Source: JBIOJM01 sp044450785 | Lineage (GTDB): Bacteria; Planctomycetota; Planctomycetia; Isosphaerales; Isosphaeraceae | Reading direction: 5' to 3' | Length of the DNA stretch: 5,956 nt | Assembly: GCA_044450785.1 (NCBI GenBank) | Contig: JBIOJM010000475.1 | Coordinates: forward strand, 1 to 5,956 | In this document: in pieces, positions 1 to 5,689 of the stretch | Layout of the letters: every line of letters starts with the position of its first letter | Numbering within the stretch: the stretch's first letter is position 1 | Notes under the pieces: generated by a model | What the model was told of the DNA's origin: nothing | The model's database searches: none | The model's input: only the letters and a program-made list of their open reading frames with translations | Made by a program: the position numbers and the translations under genes

Positions 1-2
1 CG

Positions 3-641
3 CGAGGACCTCAGGTCACAGAGACGCGGGCAGTCTACGTGGCTGCCCGCTCGGCTCGCGCCGGAGACGGAGAGCCTCCGTCCGAGAACGCGACCGGCGT
101 GAGCGCGGCCGAACTCGAGAACACCGAGGCGATGTACCGCGCGATTCTGGCCAACCAGCCGATCGAGCAATGGCGGTTCGAGACCGTGAGAAGCCGCTAC
201 CTGGCCCTCTTGAAGCGCGCTGGAGACGACCCGGCCGCGGAGGAAGCGATCCGGGTGAAGCTGGCACGGGTCACGCGGCACGAACAAGCCGCGGAGGCGG
301 CACGGACGATGCAGGCGATCCTTGCCGAGAGTCATCGCCGCGACCGAGAGGTGGCCCAGGTGAAGCGCAGAATCGCCGCGGCGGGCCGGTCCCGAGCCCA
401 CGCCTTTAACGCCGTGGGCTTCATGCAACCTTCCGCCCAGGGGGTCGACGGCCGGAAGCTATACGTCTTGATCGCGAACGACGGGTCGACGGTCGCCTAC
501 CTCGACATTCCCCCCGGACTCGACCCCGCTCCTCTGGTTGCCCGCCGCGTTGGCGTCCGCGGCGTTCCCCACTTTAATGAGGACCTCGGCACCCGCCTGA
601 TCAGTGTCCGCGACGTGGAGACGATTGAAGCAAGGCGGTGA
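3..641 (+). CDS. 3' part of a probable planctomycete SH3-domain-type protein (partial, 5' end outside window)
   Basis: The reading frame is open from the left edge (first full codon at 3) to TGA at 639-641, giving 212 residues. A GTG at 39 could be read as a start, but no Shine-Dalgarno sequence precedes it and the 12 upstream codons read naturally (ending VTETRAVYV), so I take this as the C-terminal part of a longer protein. The first third is charged and probably helical (ELENTEAMYRAIL, then a segment rich in Arg, Glu and Ala up to about residue 135). A compact C-terminal domain follows, with DGRKLYVLIANDGSTVAYLD, PPGLDPAPLVARRVGVRGV and GTRLISVRDVE near the end. From memory, this charged middle plus 'display of a value, then RVGVRGV...RLI.VRDVE' ending occurs in secreted planctomycete proteins that start with SH3b domains. 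The SH3 part would lie outside the window, so the family name is an inference. Function is unknown; a cell-envelope role is plausible. It converges on the tlpA-like gene at 688. Confidence 0.7.
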   Translation, partial: RGPQVTETRAVYVAARSARAGDGEPPSENATGVSAAELENTEAMYRAILANQPIEQWRFETVRSRYLALLKRAGDDPAAEEAIRVKLARVTRHEQAAEAARTMQAILAESHRRDREVAQVKRRIAAAGRSRAHAFNAVGFMQPSAQGVDGRKLYVLIANDGSTVAYLDIPPGLDPAPLVARRVGVRGVPHFNEDLGTRLISVRDVETIEARR

Positions 642-687
642 TGGTCCCTCGTCGCCGTACGCCGCCAGGTCCGCTAAATCGACGCAC

Positions 688-2145
688 TCATTCCTTTTGC
701 TTATCGCCCCTTTTTGATGCCTCCTTGGCCTTGACCTGGGGAGCGGCGGGCGACTTGCCCTCCAGAATTGCGTCGATCTCCTTGGCAAGTGTTTTGTTGA
801 GCGGCAGGGCGGCTTCAGGGTCGAATCCGACGTGGACGGACCGCACGATTCCCTTTCCGTCCAAGATCACGAGGGTGGGGTATCCTTCGATCTCGAACGC
901 CTCGCCGACCGACTTGCTCGGGTCGAGACCGATCAGCCCCGCGGAGCCGCCCGTCAACGTGATCTTCTTTTCGGTCAGGGTCTTCTCGACGAGCTTGCGG
1001 ACAGCCGACAGTTCCCCGGGATTGTCATCCTGGCTCAACGCGACGACGACGACATCCTTCTTGGAGTTTGCGTAGGTTTCGATGAGCTTCTGGATCTCGG
1101 GCAATTCCATCATGCAGGGCCCGCACCAGGTCGCCCAGAAATCGATCACGACGACCTTGCCGGCCAGCTCGGCCTTGGTGATGGTCTTGGTCTTGCCCGG
1201 TCCGTCGAGCACCGTCAGGACGAAATTCGGGGCGGGTTTGCCTGATTTGTCCTTACCCGCTGGATCTTTTTCCTGGCCGACGAGCGAGTCGACCCTGGCG
1301 AAGTCCTTCGGAGCTTGGTAGGCGAACGACCGGTCCTTCGGGAGCTGGGTGGCGACCGCGCCGGAGGTCCAGCCGAACTGCTCGATCGCAACGGTTTGAC
1401 CCTTGGGGAGACCCTGGGCCAACCGCTCGGGGTCGATCTTCATCTCGATGCTCGTAAGCAGCTTGGTGGCCGGATCCACGGTGAGGAGCATGCTCGGCCG
1501 CCCCTGCTCGAGGTCGATCAGGATCGACTGGTTCTCGGCCTTGGCGCCGGCGGGCGCGTTCGGATCAGGGGCCGCGGCAGGAGCGCGCTGCAGCGTGCCG
1601 CCGAGCTGGGCGACCGCGCCGGCCGGATCCGCGGCGGTCAGCAGATTCAGCAGGATGAACATCGGCGCGCCGCTGGGCCCGCCGAAGAGCACCGCTCCGA
1701 TCTGTCCCTCGCGAAACGTCTCGACCCCGATCCTGGCGGGGGCGGGGACGCTCAAGTACCGCTTCAGAGGGTTCACAGTGGTCGTCAAGGTCATGCCGTC
1801 GCTGGTGATCCGGACCTGGCCTGCGTCGAAGTCCAGCTTGTTGGGACGCACGAACGTCAGCTTCAGCGGTAGCGCCTGCTTCTGGGTCTTGCCCTGAATC
1901 TTCATCGCGATGACGAACTGCCCCTGGTCCGAGTAAGCCGACAGGGCCTTGTAGGCCTTCGAGACCTCGTCGAAGAGAGCGCGGGCTTGCGGATCGTCGC
2001 GCCTGGCGACGGGCTGGGCGAGCTTCAGCTCTTGAGGTTGAGCATTCACCTGGGAGCCCGAACCGAGACCAAGCAAGAACGCCCACGTGAACGGCAGGCT
2101 TCCGAGGCGGACCGGGCCTTTCCACGTTTTCCAGTTCAAGAACAT
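688..2145 (-). CDS. Exported LolA/DUF2092-like domain fused to a TlpA-type thioredoxin (redoxin) domain
   Basis: 485 residues, ATG at 2145. The start is supported by AGAGGA (plus-strand 2152-2157), 6 bases from the ATG. The N-terminus is a Sec signal peptide: basic residues at 6-13, hydrophobic core around 16-29, likely signal peptidase I site VNA|Q after residue 35. Residues about 52-280 resemble DUF2092/LolA-like proteins (ALFDEVSKAYKALSAYSDQG, then FVRPNKLDFD, then a repeated strand pattern); such domains have a half-barrel fold that can bind hydrophobic ligands. Residues about 303-462 form a TlpA/ResA-like thioredoxin domain: FWATWCGPC with redox cysteines 341 and 344, and the cis-proline in GYPT at 423. 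The last 20 residues are rich in Lys, Ala and Glu and probably disordered. Family knowledge places such proteins in the periplasm as thiol-disulfide reductases; the substrate is not known. It lies 85 bases downstream of ribBA on the same strand and may be cotranscribed. An alternative label is simply 'redoxin domain protein'. Confidence 0.9.
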   Translation of the reverse strand: MFLNWKTWKGPVRLGSLPFTWAFLLGLGSGSQVNAQPQELKLAQPVARRDDPQARALFDEVSKAYKALSAYSDQGQFVIAMKIQGKTQKQALPLKLTFVRPNKLDFDAGQVRITSDGMTLTTTVNPLKRYLSVPAPARIGVETFREGQIGAVLFGGPSGAPMFILLNLLTAADPAGAVAQLGGTLQRAPAAAPDPNAPAGAKAENQSILIDLEQGRPSMLLTVDPATKLLTSIEMKIDPERLAQGLPKGQTVAIEQFGWTSGAVATQLPKDRSFAYQAPKDFARVDSLVGQEKDPAGKDKSGKPAPNFVLTVLDGPGKTKTITKAELAGKVVVIDFWATWCGPCMMELPEIQKLIETYANSKKDVVVVALSQDDNPGELSAVRKLVEKTLTEKKITLTGGSAGLIGLDPSKSVGEAFEIEGYPTLVILDGKGIVRSVHVGFDPEAALPLNKTLAKEIDAILEGKSPAAPQVKAKEASKRGDKQKE

Positions 2146-2166
2146 GAAGATTCCTCTGCAGCAGTG

Positions 2167-2195
2167 AGGGGAGCCGGACCGGCGACGGTGCCCCT
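2167..2195 (-). other. GC-rich stem-loop between ribBA and the tlpA-like gene
   Basis: Read on the minus strand, AGGGG (2195-2191) can pair with CCCCT (2171-2167), and between them lies the dyad GCCGG-T-CCGGC (2183-2173). It sits 36 bases after the ribBA stop and 22 bases before the tlpA-like start. No run of T follows, so it is not a classical intrinsic terminator. It could be an RNA processing or attenuation structure, or chance in GC-rich DNA. Confidence 0.25.
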
Positions 2196-2230
2196 GGCCC
2201 GCCCGCGTAGTCCGACCTGGACGAAAGAGA

Positions 2231-3460
2231 TCATTCTATCTCCCTGCAGGGATGAGACGGAAGCAGGTGCCCCATCTTGTCGCGTTTGGCGTCGAGGTAT
2301 CGCCGCCGCTCGGCCAGCTCCGGTGCGACGATCGGAACCTGGTCCACGACCTTCAGGTCGTAGCCGTAATAGACAAATGCGTCGGTCTTCTTCGGATTGT
2401 TCGTCAAGAGGCGGACTCGGGAGAGCCCAAGGTCCTTGAGGATCTGCAAGCCGATACCGTAGTCGCGCGTGTCGGCGCGGTATCCCAGCGCCGTGTTGGC
2501 TTGAACGGTATCGAGCCCGTTGTCCTGGAGGTTGTAGGCGCGGATCTTCTCGATCAAGCCGATGCCCCGGCCTTCCTGCGGCAGGTAGATCAAGGCCCCT
2601 GCTCCCTCCTCGCCGATCATCTCCAAGGCCATGTGGAGCTGGTCGCCGCAATCGCACCGCAGCGAGTCGAGCAGGTCGCCGGTGAAGCAGGACGAGTGCA
2701 GCCGAACCAGCGGAGCCTCGACCGACCGGAGCTCGCCCATGACGATGGCGACGGGCTCGTTGCCCGGCTCATGCTGCACGCGGTAGCCGATGATCCGGCC
2801 CCGGCCGTAACGGGTGGGCAGGTCCGCCTCGGCGACGCGGTGGACCAGCTTTTCGCGCAGGCGGCGGTACTTGATCAGGGCCTCGATCGAGACGATCGGC
2901 AGGCCGTGCTCGCGGGCGATCGCATGGAGCCGGTCGAGGCTGGCCACGCCCGTGCCATCGAGGATCTCGCACAGGATGCCCGCCGGCGCCAGGCCGGCCA
3001 TCCGCGCCAGATCGACCGTCGCCTCGGTGTGGCCGGCGCGGCGGAGCACTCCCCCCTCCTTGGCCACCAGCGGGAAGAGATGGCCGGGACGGACCAGATC
3101 GTCCGGCTTGGTCGCCGGGTCGATGATCGCCCGCACGGTTCGCGCCCGTTCCTGGGCGCTGATACCGGTGCGACACGACACGTGATCGACCTGGATCGTG
3201 TACGGCGTCTGGTGCGGGGCCGTGTTGCGGTCGACCACCGCGGCCAGATGAAGCCGGGCCGCAACCTCGGGCAAGATCGGCATGCACACAAGTCCTCGCC
3301 CGTGCGTGATCATGAACTCGATCGTCTCGGGCGTGACCTTCTCGGCTGCGGCGACGAAGTCCCCTTCATTCTCCCGGTCTTCGTCGTCAACGACGATGAT
3401 GATTCGCCCCTCTTTCAGGGCCTGGAGCGCGTCGTCAATTCTTGAGAATTCATCGTGCAT
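2231..3460 (-). CDS. ribBA: Bifunctional 3,4-dihydroxy-2-butanone-4-phosphate synthase / GTP cyclohydrolase II
   Basis: 409 residues. It makes both entry precursors of riboflavin: 3,4-dihydroxy-2-butanone 4-phosphate from ribulose 5-phosphate, and the diaminopyrimidine from GTP; it acts in the cytoplasm. Residues 1-205 are the RibB domain, with DDEDRENEGDF at 25-35, TGIS at 98-101 and RRAGHTEATVDLAR at 140-153. By family knowledge E30 and H144 are the metal ligands; LCE ends at E165. Residues about 212-405 are the RibA domain: zinc cysteines 258, 269 and 271 (HSSCFTGD and LRCDCGDQL), QEGRGIG at 295-301, RDYGIG at 332-337 and LLTNNPKK at 351-358. All expected catalytic motifs are visible, so both activities are likely. 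I chose ATG at 3460 because AGGA lies 7 bases upstream and homology begins there; the frame continues upstream to another ATG at 3586, but those 42 residues are Arg-rich with no family match. No FMN riboswitch is visible in the leader. The tlpA-like gene follows on the same strand. Confidence 0.96.
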   Translation of the reverse strand: MHDEFSRIDDALQALKEGRIIIVVDDEDRENEGDFVAAAEKVTPETIEFMITHGRGLVCMPILPEVAARLHLAAVVDRNTAPHQTPYTIQVDHVSCRTGISAQERARTVRAIIDPATKPDDLVRPGHLFPLVAKEGGVLRRAGHTEATVDLARMAGLAPAGILCEILDGTGVASLDRLHAIAREHGLPIVSIEALIKYRRLREKLVHRVAEADLPTRYGRGRIIGYRVQHEPGNEPVAIVMGELRSVEAPLVRLHSSCFTGDLLDSLRCDCGDQLHMALEMIGEEGAGALIYLPQEGRGIGLIEKIRAYNLQDNGLDTVQANTALGYRADTRDYGIGLQILKDLGLSRVRLLTNNPKKTDAFVYYGYDLKVVDQVPIVAPELAERRRYLDAKRDKMGHLLPSHPCREIE

Positions 3461-3507
3461 GGACGGTTCCTGAGCTGGATTTGCCTCTGGCACGGGACGC
3501 AGTCTGA

Positions 3508-3535
3508 ACGGCCCTCGCGCGCAATGTCGCGCCGT
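3508..3535 (-). other. Candidate 5' leader stem-loop of ribBA
   Basis: On the minus strand ACGGC (3535-3531) pairs with GCCGT (3512-3508), and inside lies CGCG...CGCG, so a stem of 8-9 pairs with a small internal bulge is possible. If the candidate -10 box at 3552-3547 is real, this would be at the very 5' end of the mRNA, about 48 bases before the ATG. It does not resemble the FMN (RFN) element. It may stabilise the transcript or mean nothing. Confidence 0.25.
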
Positions 3536-3546
3536 CCATCCCCTCG

Positions 3547-3552
3547 ATTGTA
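3547..3552 (-). promoter_or_regulatory. Candidate -10 box for ribBA
   Basis: The minus strand reads TACAAT, five of six matches to TATAAT, in otherwise GC-rich DNA, 86 bases upstream of the ribBA ATG. No convincing -35 hexamer is found 16-18 bases upstream of it, so the call rests on the -10 match and location only. Confidence 0.3.
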
Positions 3553-3603
3553 ACCAGATCCGCTGCCCAAGGCGCATCGTTCCCATGATGATCGGTCGGC
3601 CTC

Positions 3604-3620
3604 ACGGCGTGGGACGCCGT
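3604..3620. repeat. Perfect 7-bp inverted repeat with a 3-base loop
   Basis: ACGGCGT (3604-3610), GGG, ACGCCGT (3614-3620). This would form a stable GC-rich hairpin in RNA from either strand. It lies between the divergent ribBA and remnant/padR sides. No T run follows on either strand, so a rho-independent terminator is only weakly supported. It may be a remnant of a terminator or of a palindromic intergenic element. Confidence 0.45.
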
Positions 3621-3684
3621 TCGACCCACCCTGAAAATGCCCGCGCCGAGCCGGAAGACGATATCCAGAAGGCTTGTCGGATCT

Positions 3685-3876
3685 CTCTGGCCCCATATCG
3701 CGGCAGCGCTCGACTGGATCGACGGCTACGGCGACCTCGACGGCGACGGGTTCGTCGAGTACCAGCGGAAGACACCTCTGGGACTGCTCCACCAGGGCTG
3801 GAAGGACTCCGACGACGCCATCTGCCACGCCAACGGATCACAGGCCGAAGGCCCGATCGCGCTCTGCGAAGTTCAG
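3685..3876 (+). pseudogene. Fragment of glycogen debranching enzyme (amylo-alpha-1,6-glucosidase family)
   Basis: About 64 codons in one frame read like the catalytic-domain core of bacterial debranching enzymes: LWPHIAAALDWIDGYGDLDG, then DGFVEYQRK, GLLHQGWKDSDDA, and EGPIALCEVQ. In intact relatives this block lies deep inside a protein of roughly 700 residues and is followed by GYVYAA. Here homology stops after Q at 3876 and the frame continues with unrelated sequence (DKEKLFEKEE...) to TGA at 3982-3984. Upstream the frame is open only back to a stop at 3589-3591, with no homology before about 3680. I therefore read it as an internal fragment left by deletions on both sides, not an active enzyme. 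ATG at 3637 could start a 115-residue chimeric ORF whose stop overlaps the padR ATG (ATGA at 3981-3984), but I see no evidence that this is a functional gene. The family call is from recognised motifs, not a search. Confidence 0.75.
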
Positions 3877-3910
3877 GACAAGGAAAAGCTCTTCGAAAAA
3901 GAGGAATCTC

Positions 3911-3939
3911 CTGACTGGGCCGTCTTGCATAGCTATTAT
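3911..3939 (+). promoter_or_regulatory. Candidate sigma70-type promoter of padR
   Basis: CTGACT (3911-3916; four of six to TTGACA) and TATTAT (3934-3939; five of six to TATAAT) are separated by the ideal 17 bases. Transcription would start near 3946, about 35 bases before the padR ATG. The region is clearly more AT-rich than its surroundings. A dyad, TAGCT-N6-AGCTA (3930-3945), sits over the -10 box, a position expected for an autoregulatory operator. Confidence 0.45.
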
Positions 3940-3986
3940 GAGCTACATCGAAAAAACGATTGTCTTACGAGCAATCTTGCATGAGC
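3923..3986 (+). repeat. Three degenerate copies of TCTTRC..(G)AGC plus small dyads before padR (possible operator)
   Basis: Copies: TCTTGCATAGC (3923-3933), TCTTACGAGC (3963-3972) and TCTTGCATGAGC (3975-3986). The last two start 12 bases apart; the first and third share the exact 8-mer TCTTGCAT. Interleaved dyads are TAGCT-N6-AGCTA (3930-3945), ATCG-A6-CGAT (3947-3960) and GATTG-N9-CAATC (3958-3976). They overlap the candidate -10 box, the predicted start of transcription and the padR start codon. PadR proteins commonly repress their own gene, so an operator role is a reasonable inference. The known ATGT-N8-ACAT PadR site is not present. Confidence 0.35.
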
Positions 3987-4640
3987 CAACAACCAGCCGC
4001 GTATCGCAATCTCTGGTCACTCACGGTGCTTTGCCTGCTCCGGGAGCGACCGATGCACCCCTACGAGATGCAGCGCCTGATGCGCGAACGAAAGAAGGAC
4101 GGCTTCCTCGAACTGAAGCGCGGCTCGTTGTATCACGCGATCGGGCGGTTGCAGCGTGCTGGTCTCATCGAGCCGGTCGCGACGACGCGCGAGGGCCGGC
4201 GGCCCGAGCGGACGGTCTATCGACTGACCGGAGACGGAGGGGATGAGCTGCTGGCGTGGCTGCGCGAGCTGCTGGCGAAACCGGTGCATGAGCCTTCCCA
4301 GTTCTTTGCCGCGGTCAGCTTCTTGATTCATCTGCCGCCGACGGACGTCCTGAAGCAGCTCAGCGAGCGTGCCGGCCGGCTCGAGTCCGAGATCGCCGGC
4401 CTCGATGCCGTGCTGCGGGAGATGGTCCCACGGATCGGGCGGCTGGTCTTGCTCGAGTCCGAGTACGCGCGGGCGATGCGGCAGGCGGAGCTGGGATGGG
4501 TCCGGTCGCTGATCGACGAGCTGCGCGCGGGCGCGCTGGCATGGGACCCGGGGGTCCTGCTTCGCCTGGCCGCGTCGTCCGCCGCCGAGCACACAATGAG
4601 CCGAGGGCCAGTCTCCGATGGGAGAAGAGCCGATCAGTAA
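3981..4640 (+). CDS. PadR-family transcriptional repressor
   Basis: 219 residues from ATG at 3981. Residues about 12-88 are the PadR winged helix-turn-helix: LTVLCLLRERPMHPYEMQRL, LKRGSLYHAIGRLQRAGLIE at 45-64, and the wing GRRPERTVYRLT at 72-83. Residues about 100-185 are helical with a coiled-coil look (LKQLSERAGRLESEIAGLDA) and match the C-terminal dimerisation domain of the longer PadR type that regulates drug or lipid exporters. A TTG at 3960 is in frame but would add seven residues with no homology; ATG was preferred although the Shine-Dalgarno is weak (GAG 9 bases upstream). The last 20 or so residues (after about 198) are Ser/Arg-rich and look like run-on sequence. Members of this group often sit beside a transporter; none is adjacent here, so the target is unknown. 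Its stop overlaps the end of the convergent DUF1559 gene by 7 bases. Autoregulation is likely. Confidence 0.92.
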   Translation: MSQQPAAYRNLWSLTVLCLLRERPMHPYEMQRLMRERKKDGFLELKRGSLYHAIGRLQRAGLIEPVATTREGRRPERTVYRLTGDGGDELLAWLRELLAKPVHEPSQFFAAVSFLIHLPPTDVLKQLSERAGRLESEIAGLDAVLREMVPRIGRLVLLESEYARAMRQAELGWVRSLIDELRAGALAWDPGVLLRLAASSAAEHTMSRGPVSDGRRADQ

Positions 4641-5689
4641 GAATCGGCCGAGATGACCTCACCGAACGCCCGGGTCGCGAGCGCCCGCCAAGAGACCGGG
4701 TTGATGGACGACTTGAGGAAATGGACCGAGCCGTCGGCGAACAGCATGTTCGCCCCGCCCGGATGCCGGCTCCAGTAGTCCTCGACGTGGGCCTCGGGGT
4801 TGTTGATCGTGCGCAGGCCGTCCTCCAGCCCACAAGGGCCCATGACCTGGGTCCAGCACTCCTCGGGCGATGGGTTGAACTGGTCGGTCCCGCCTTCGAC
4901 CAGCGACGTCTTGCCGAGCCAGCCGTTGATCGAGCGGGCCACCCAGGTGACGTAGCTGAGGTTGTGGCTCCGCTCACCGACGATGATCGTGTTGCTCAAG
5001 CCGTCGGTGACCGCGGCGACGCGCGTCGAGCTGTTGCGGTAAAAAATCCCGGCGTGGGTGCCAAGTGGGCCCTTGCCGCTATTGTTCGGCGCGTCGAGGG
5101 CGTTGGACTGGGAACAGATCTCGCCGAGGCCGTACATCCCGACATAGTTGCCCCGCGAGAGGGTGTCGACGATGTGCGAGCCATTGTAGCTGCCAGGGTT
5201 TGCCGGGTCGGGCGGGTCCTCGAAGACCGGGACGACCGAGGGACCGTCGTCGGAAGGGCAAAGGTAGACGGTGAGCGCGGTCAGGCTGCAGGTGTCGTTT
5301 TGGCGGTAGGCCACCGACAGGTTGAAGTTGATGGAATTGTAGAGGGGCTGCTGCTCCAGGAAGGGCAGGATCATGCTTCCCCACGCCCAGCCCGTACCGA
5401 GGTCGACGCCGCTCCGGAGCTCCTGGTCCTGGTTGCAGGCGTCCGTCACGGAGAAGTTGATGGTGCTGACGTAGCCGGGCGGAAAGACGGCCATCGACTC
5501 CTCATAGTTGTGCAGTGCCAGGCCGATCTGTTTGAGGTTGTTGACGCATCCGGAGCGCCGGGCCGCCTCGCGGGCCGACTGCACGGCGGGGAGCAAGAGC
5601 GCGATCAAAACGGAGATGATCGCAATGACGACGAGCAGCTCGATGAGCGTGAAACCCTTGACCTCGGTCCTGGATCGATTCGCAAACAT
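4634..5689 (-). CDS. DUF1559 protein with type IV pilin/pseudopilin-like N-terminus
   Basis: 351 residues. The N-terminus is a class III (prepilin) signal: short basic leader, then KG|FTLIELLVVIAIISVLIA, with predicted cleavage after G12, E17 as the Glu at position 5 of the mature protein, and a hydrophobic helix to about residue 34. AREAARRSGCVNNLKQIGLA (39-58) is the typical DUF1559 continuation. Further family marks are CPSD (144-147), NYVG (181-184), VTDGLSNTIIVGERS (227-241) and HPGGANMLFADGSVHFL (309-325), which is the H-x9-DG C-terminal signature. Length is normal, so it appears intact. The ATG at 5689 is supported by GGAG 8 bases upstream; an in-frame ATG at 5767 would put 26 residues before the leader, which is atypical. 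The family is found in tens to hundreds of copies per planctomycete genome; the precise role is unknown, possibly a surface fibre or pseudopilus-related protein. It is transcribed alone and convergently with padR. Confidence 0.95.
   Translation of the reverse strand: MFANRSRTEVKGFTLIELLVVIAIISVLIALLLPAVQSAREAARRSGCVNNLKQIGLALHNYEESMAVFPPGYVSTINFSVTDACNQDQELRSGVDLGTGWAWGSMILPFLEQQPLYNSINFNLSVAYRQNDTCSLTALTVYLCPSDDGPSVVPVFEDPPDPANPGSYNGSHIVDTLSRGNYVGMYGLGEICSQSNALDAPNNSGKGPLGTHAGIFYRNSSTRVAAVTDGLSNTIIVGERSHNLSYVTWVARSINGWLGKTSLVEGGTDQFNPSPEECWTQVMGPCGLEDGLRTINNPEAHVEDYWSRHPGGANMLFADGSVHFLKSSINPVSWRALATRAFGEVISADSY

Noticed and set aside
642..687. Possible bidirectional terminator between the first two convergent genes
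   Set aside because: Only a GGCGG/CCGCC pairing with a long loop is visible and there is no T run, so it is not supported.
1315..1897. Plus-strand ORFs of 164-185 codons inside the tlpA-like gene
   Set aside because: They are antisense frames of a clearly coding region with a signal peptide and WCGPC motif on the minus strand.
2252..3445. 397-codon plus-strand ORF opposite ribBA
   Set aside because: It mirrors ribBA, whose minus-strand product carries every expected motif; long antisense frames are common at this G+C, and the plus-strand translation shows no recognisable domain.
3461..3586. N-terminal extension of RibBA to the ATG at 3586
   Set aside because: The 42 extra residues are Arg-rich without homology, and a good Shine-Dalgarno sits before the ATG at 3460 where family similarity begins.
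3461..3603. FMN riboswitch before ribBA
   Set aside because: No RFN conserved blocks could be found by eye on the minus strand.
3415..3828. 137-codon minus-strand ORF across the ribBA 5' end and the remnant
   Set aside because: It overlaps ribBA in another frame and has no recognisable domain; the remnant's plus-strand frame carries the clear homology.
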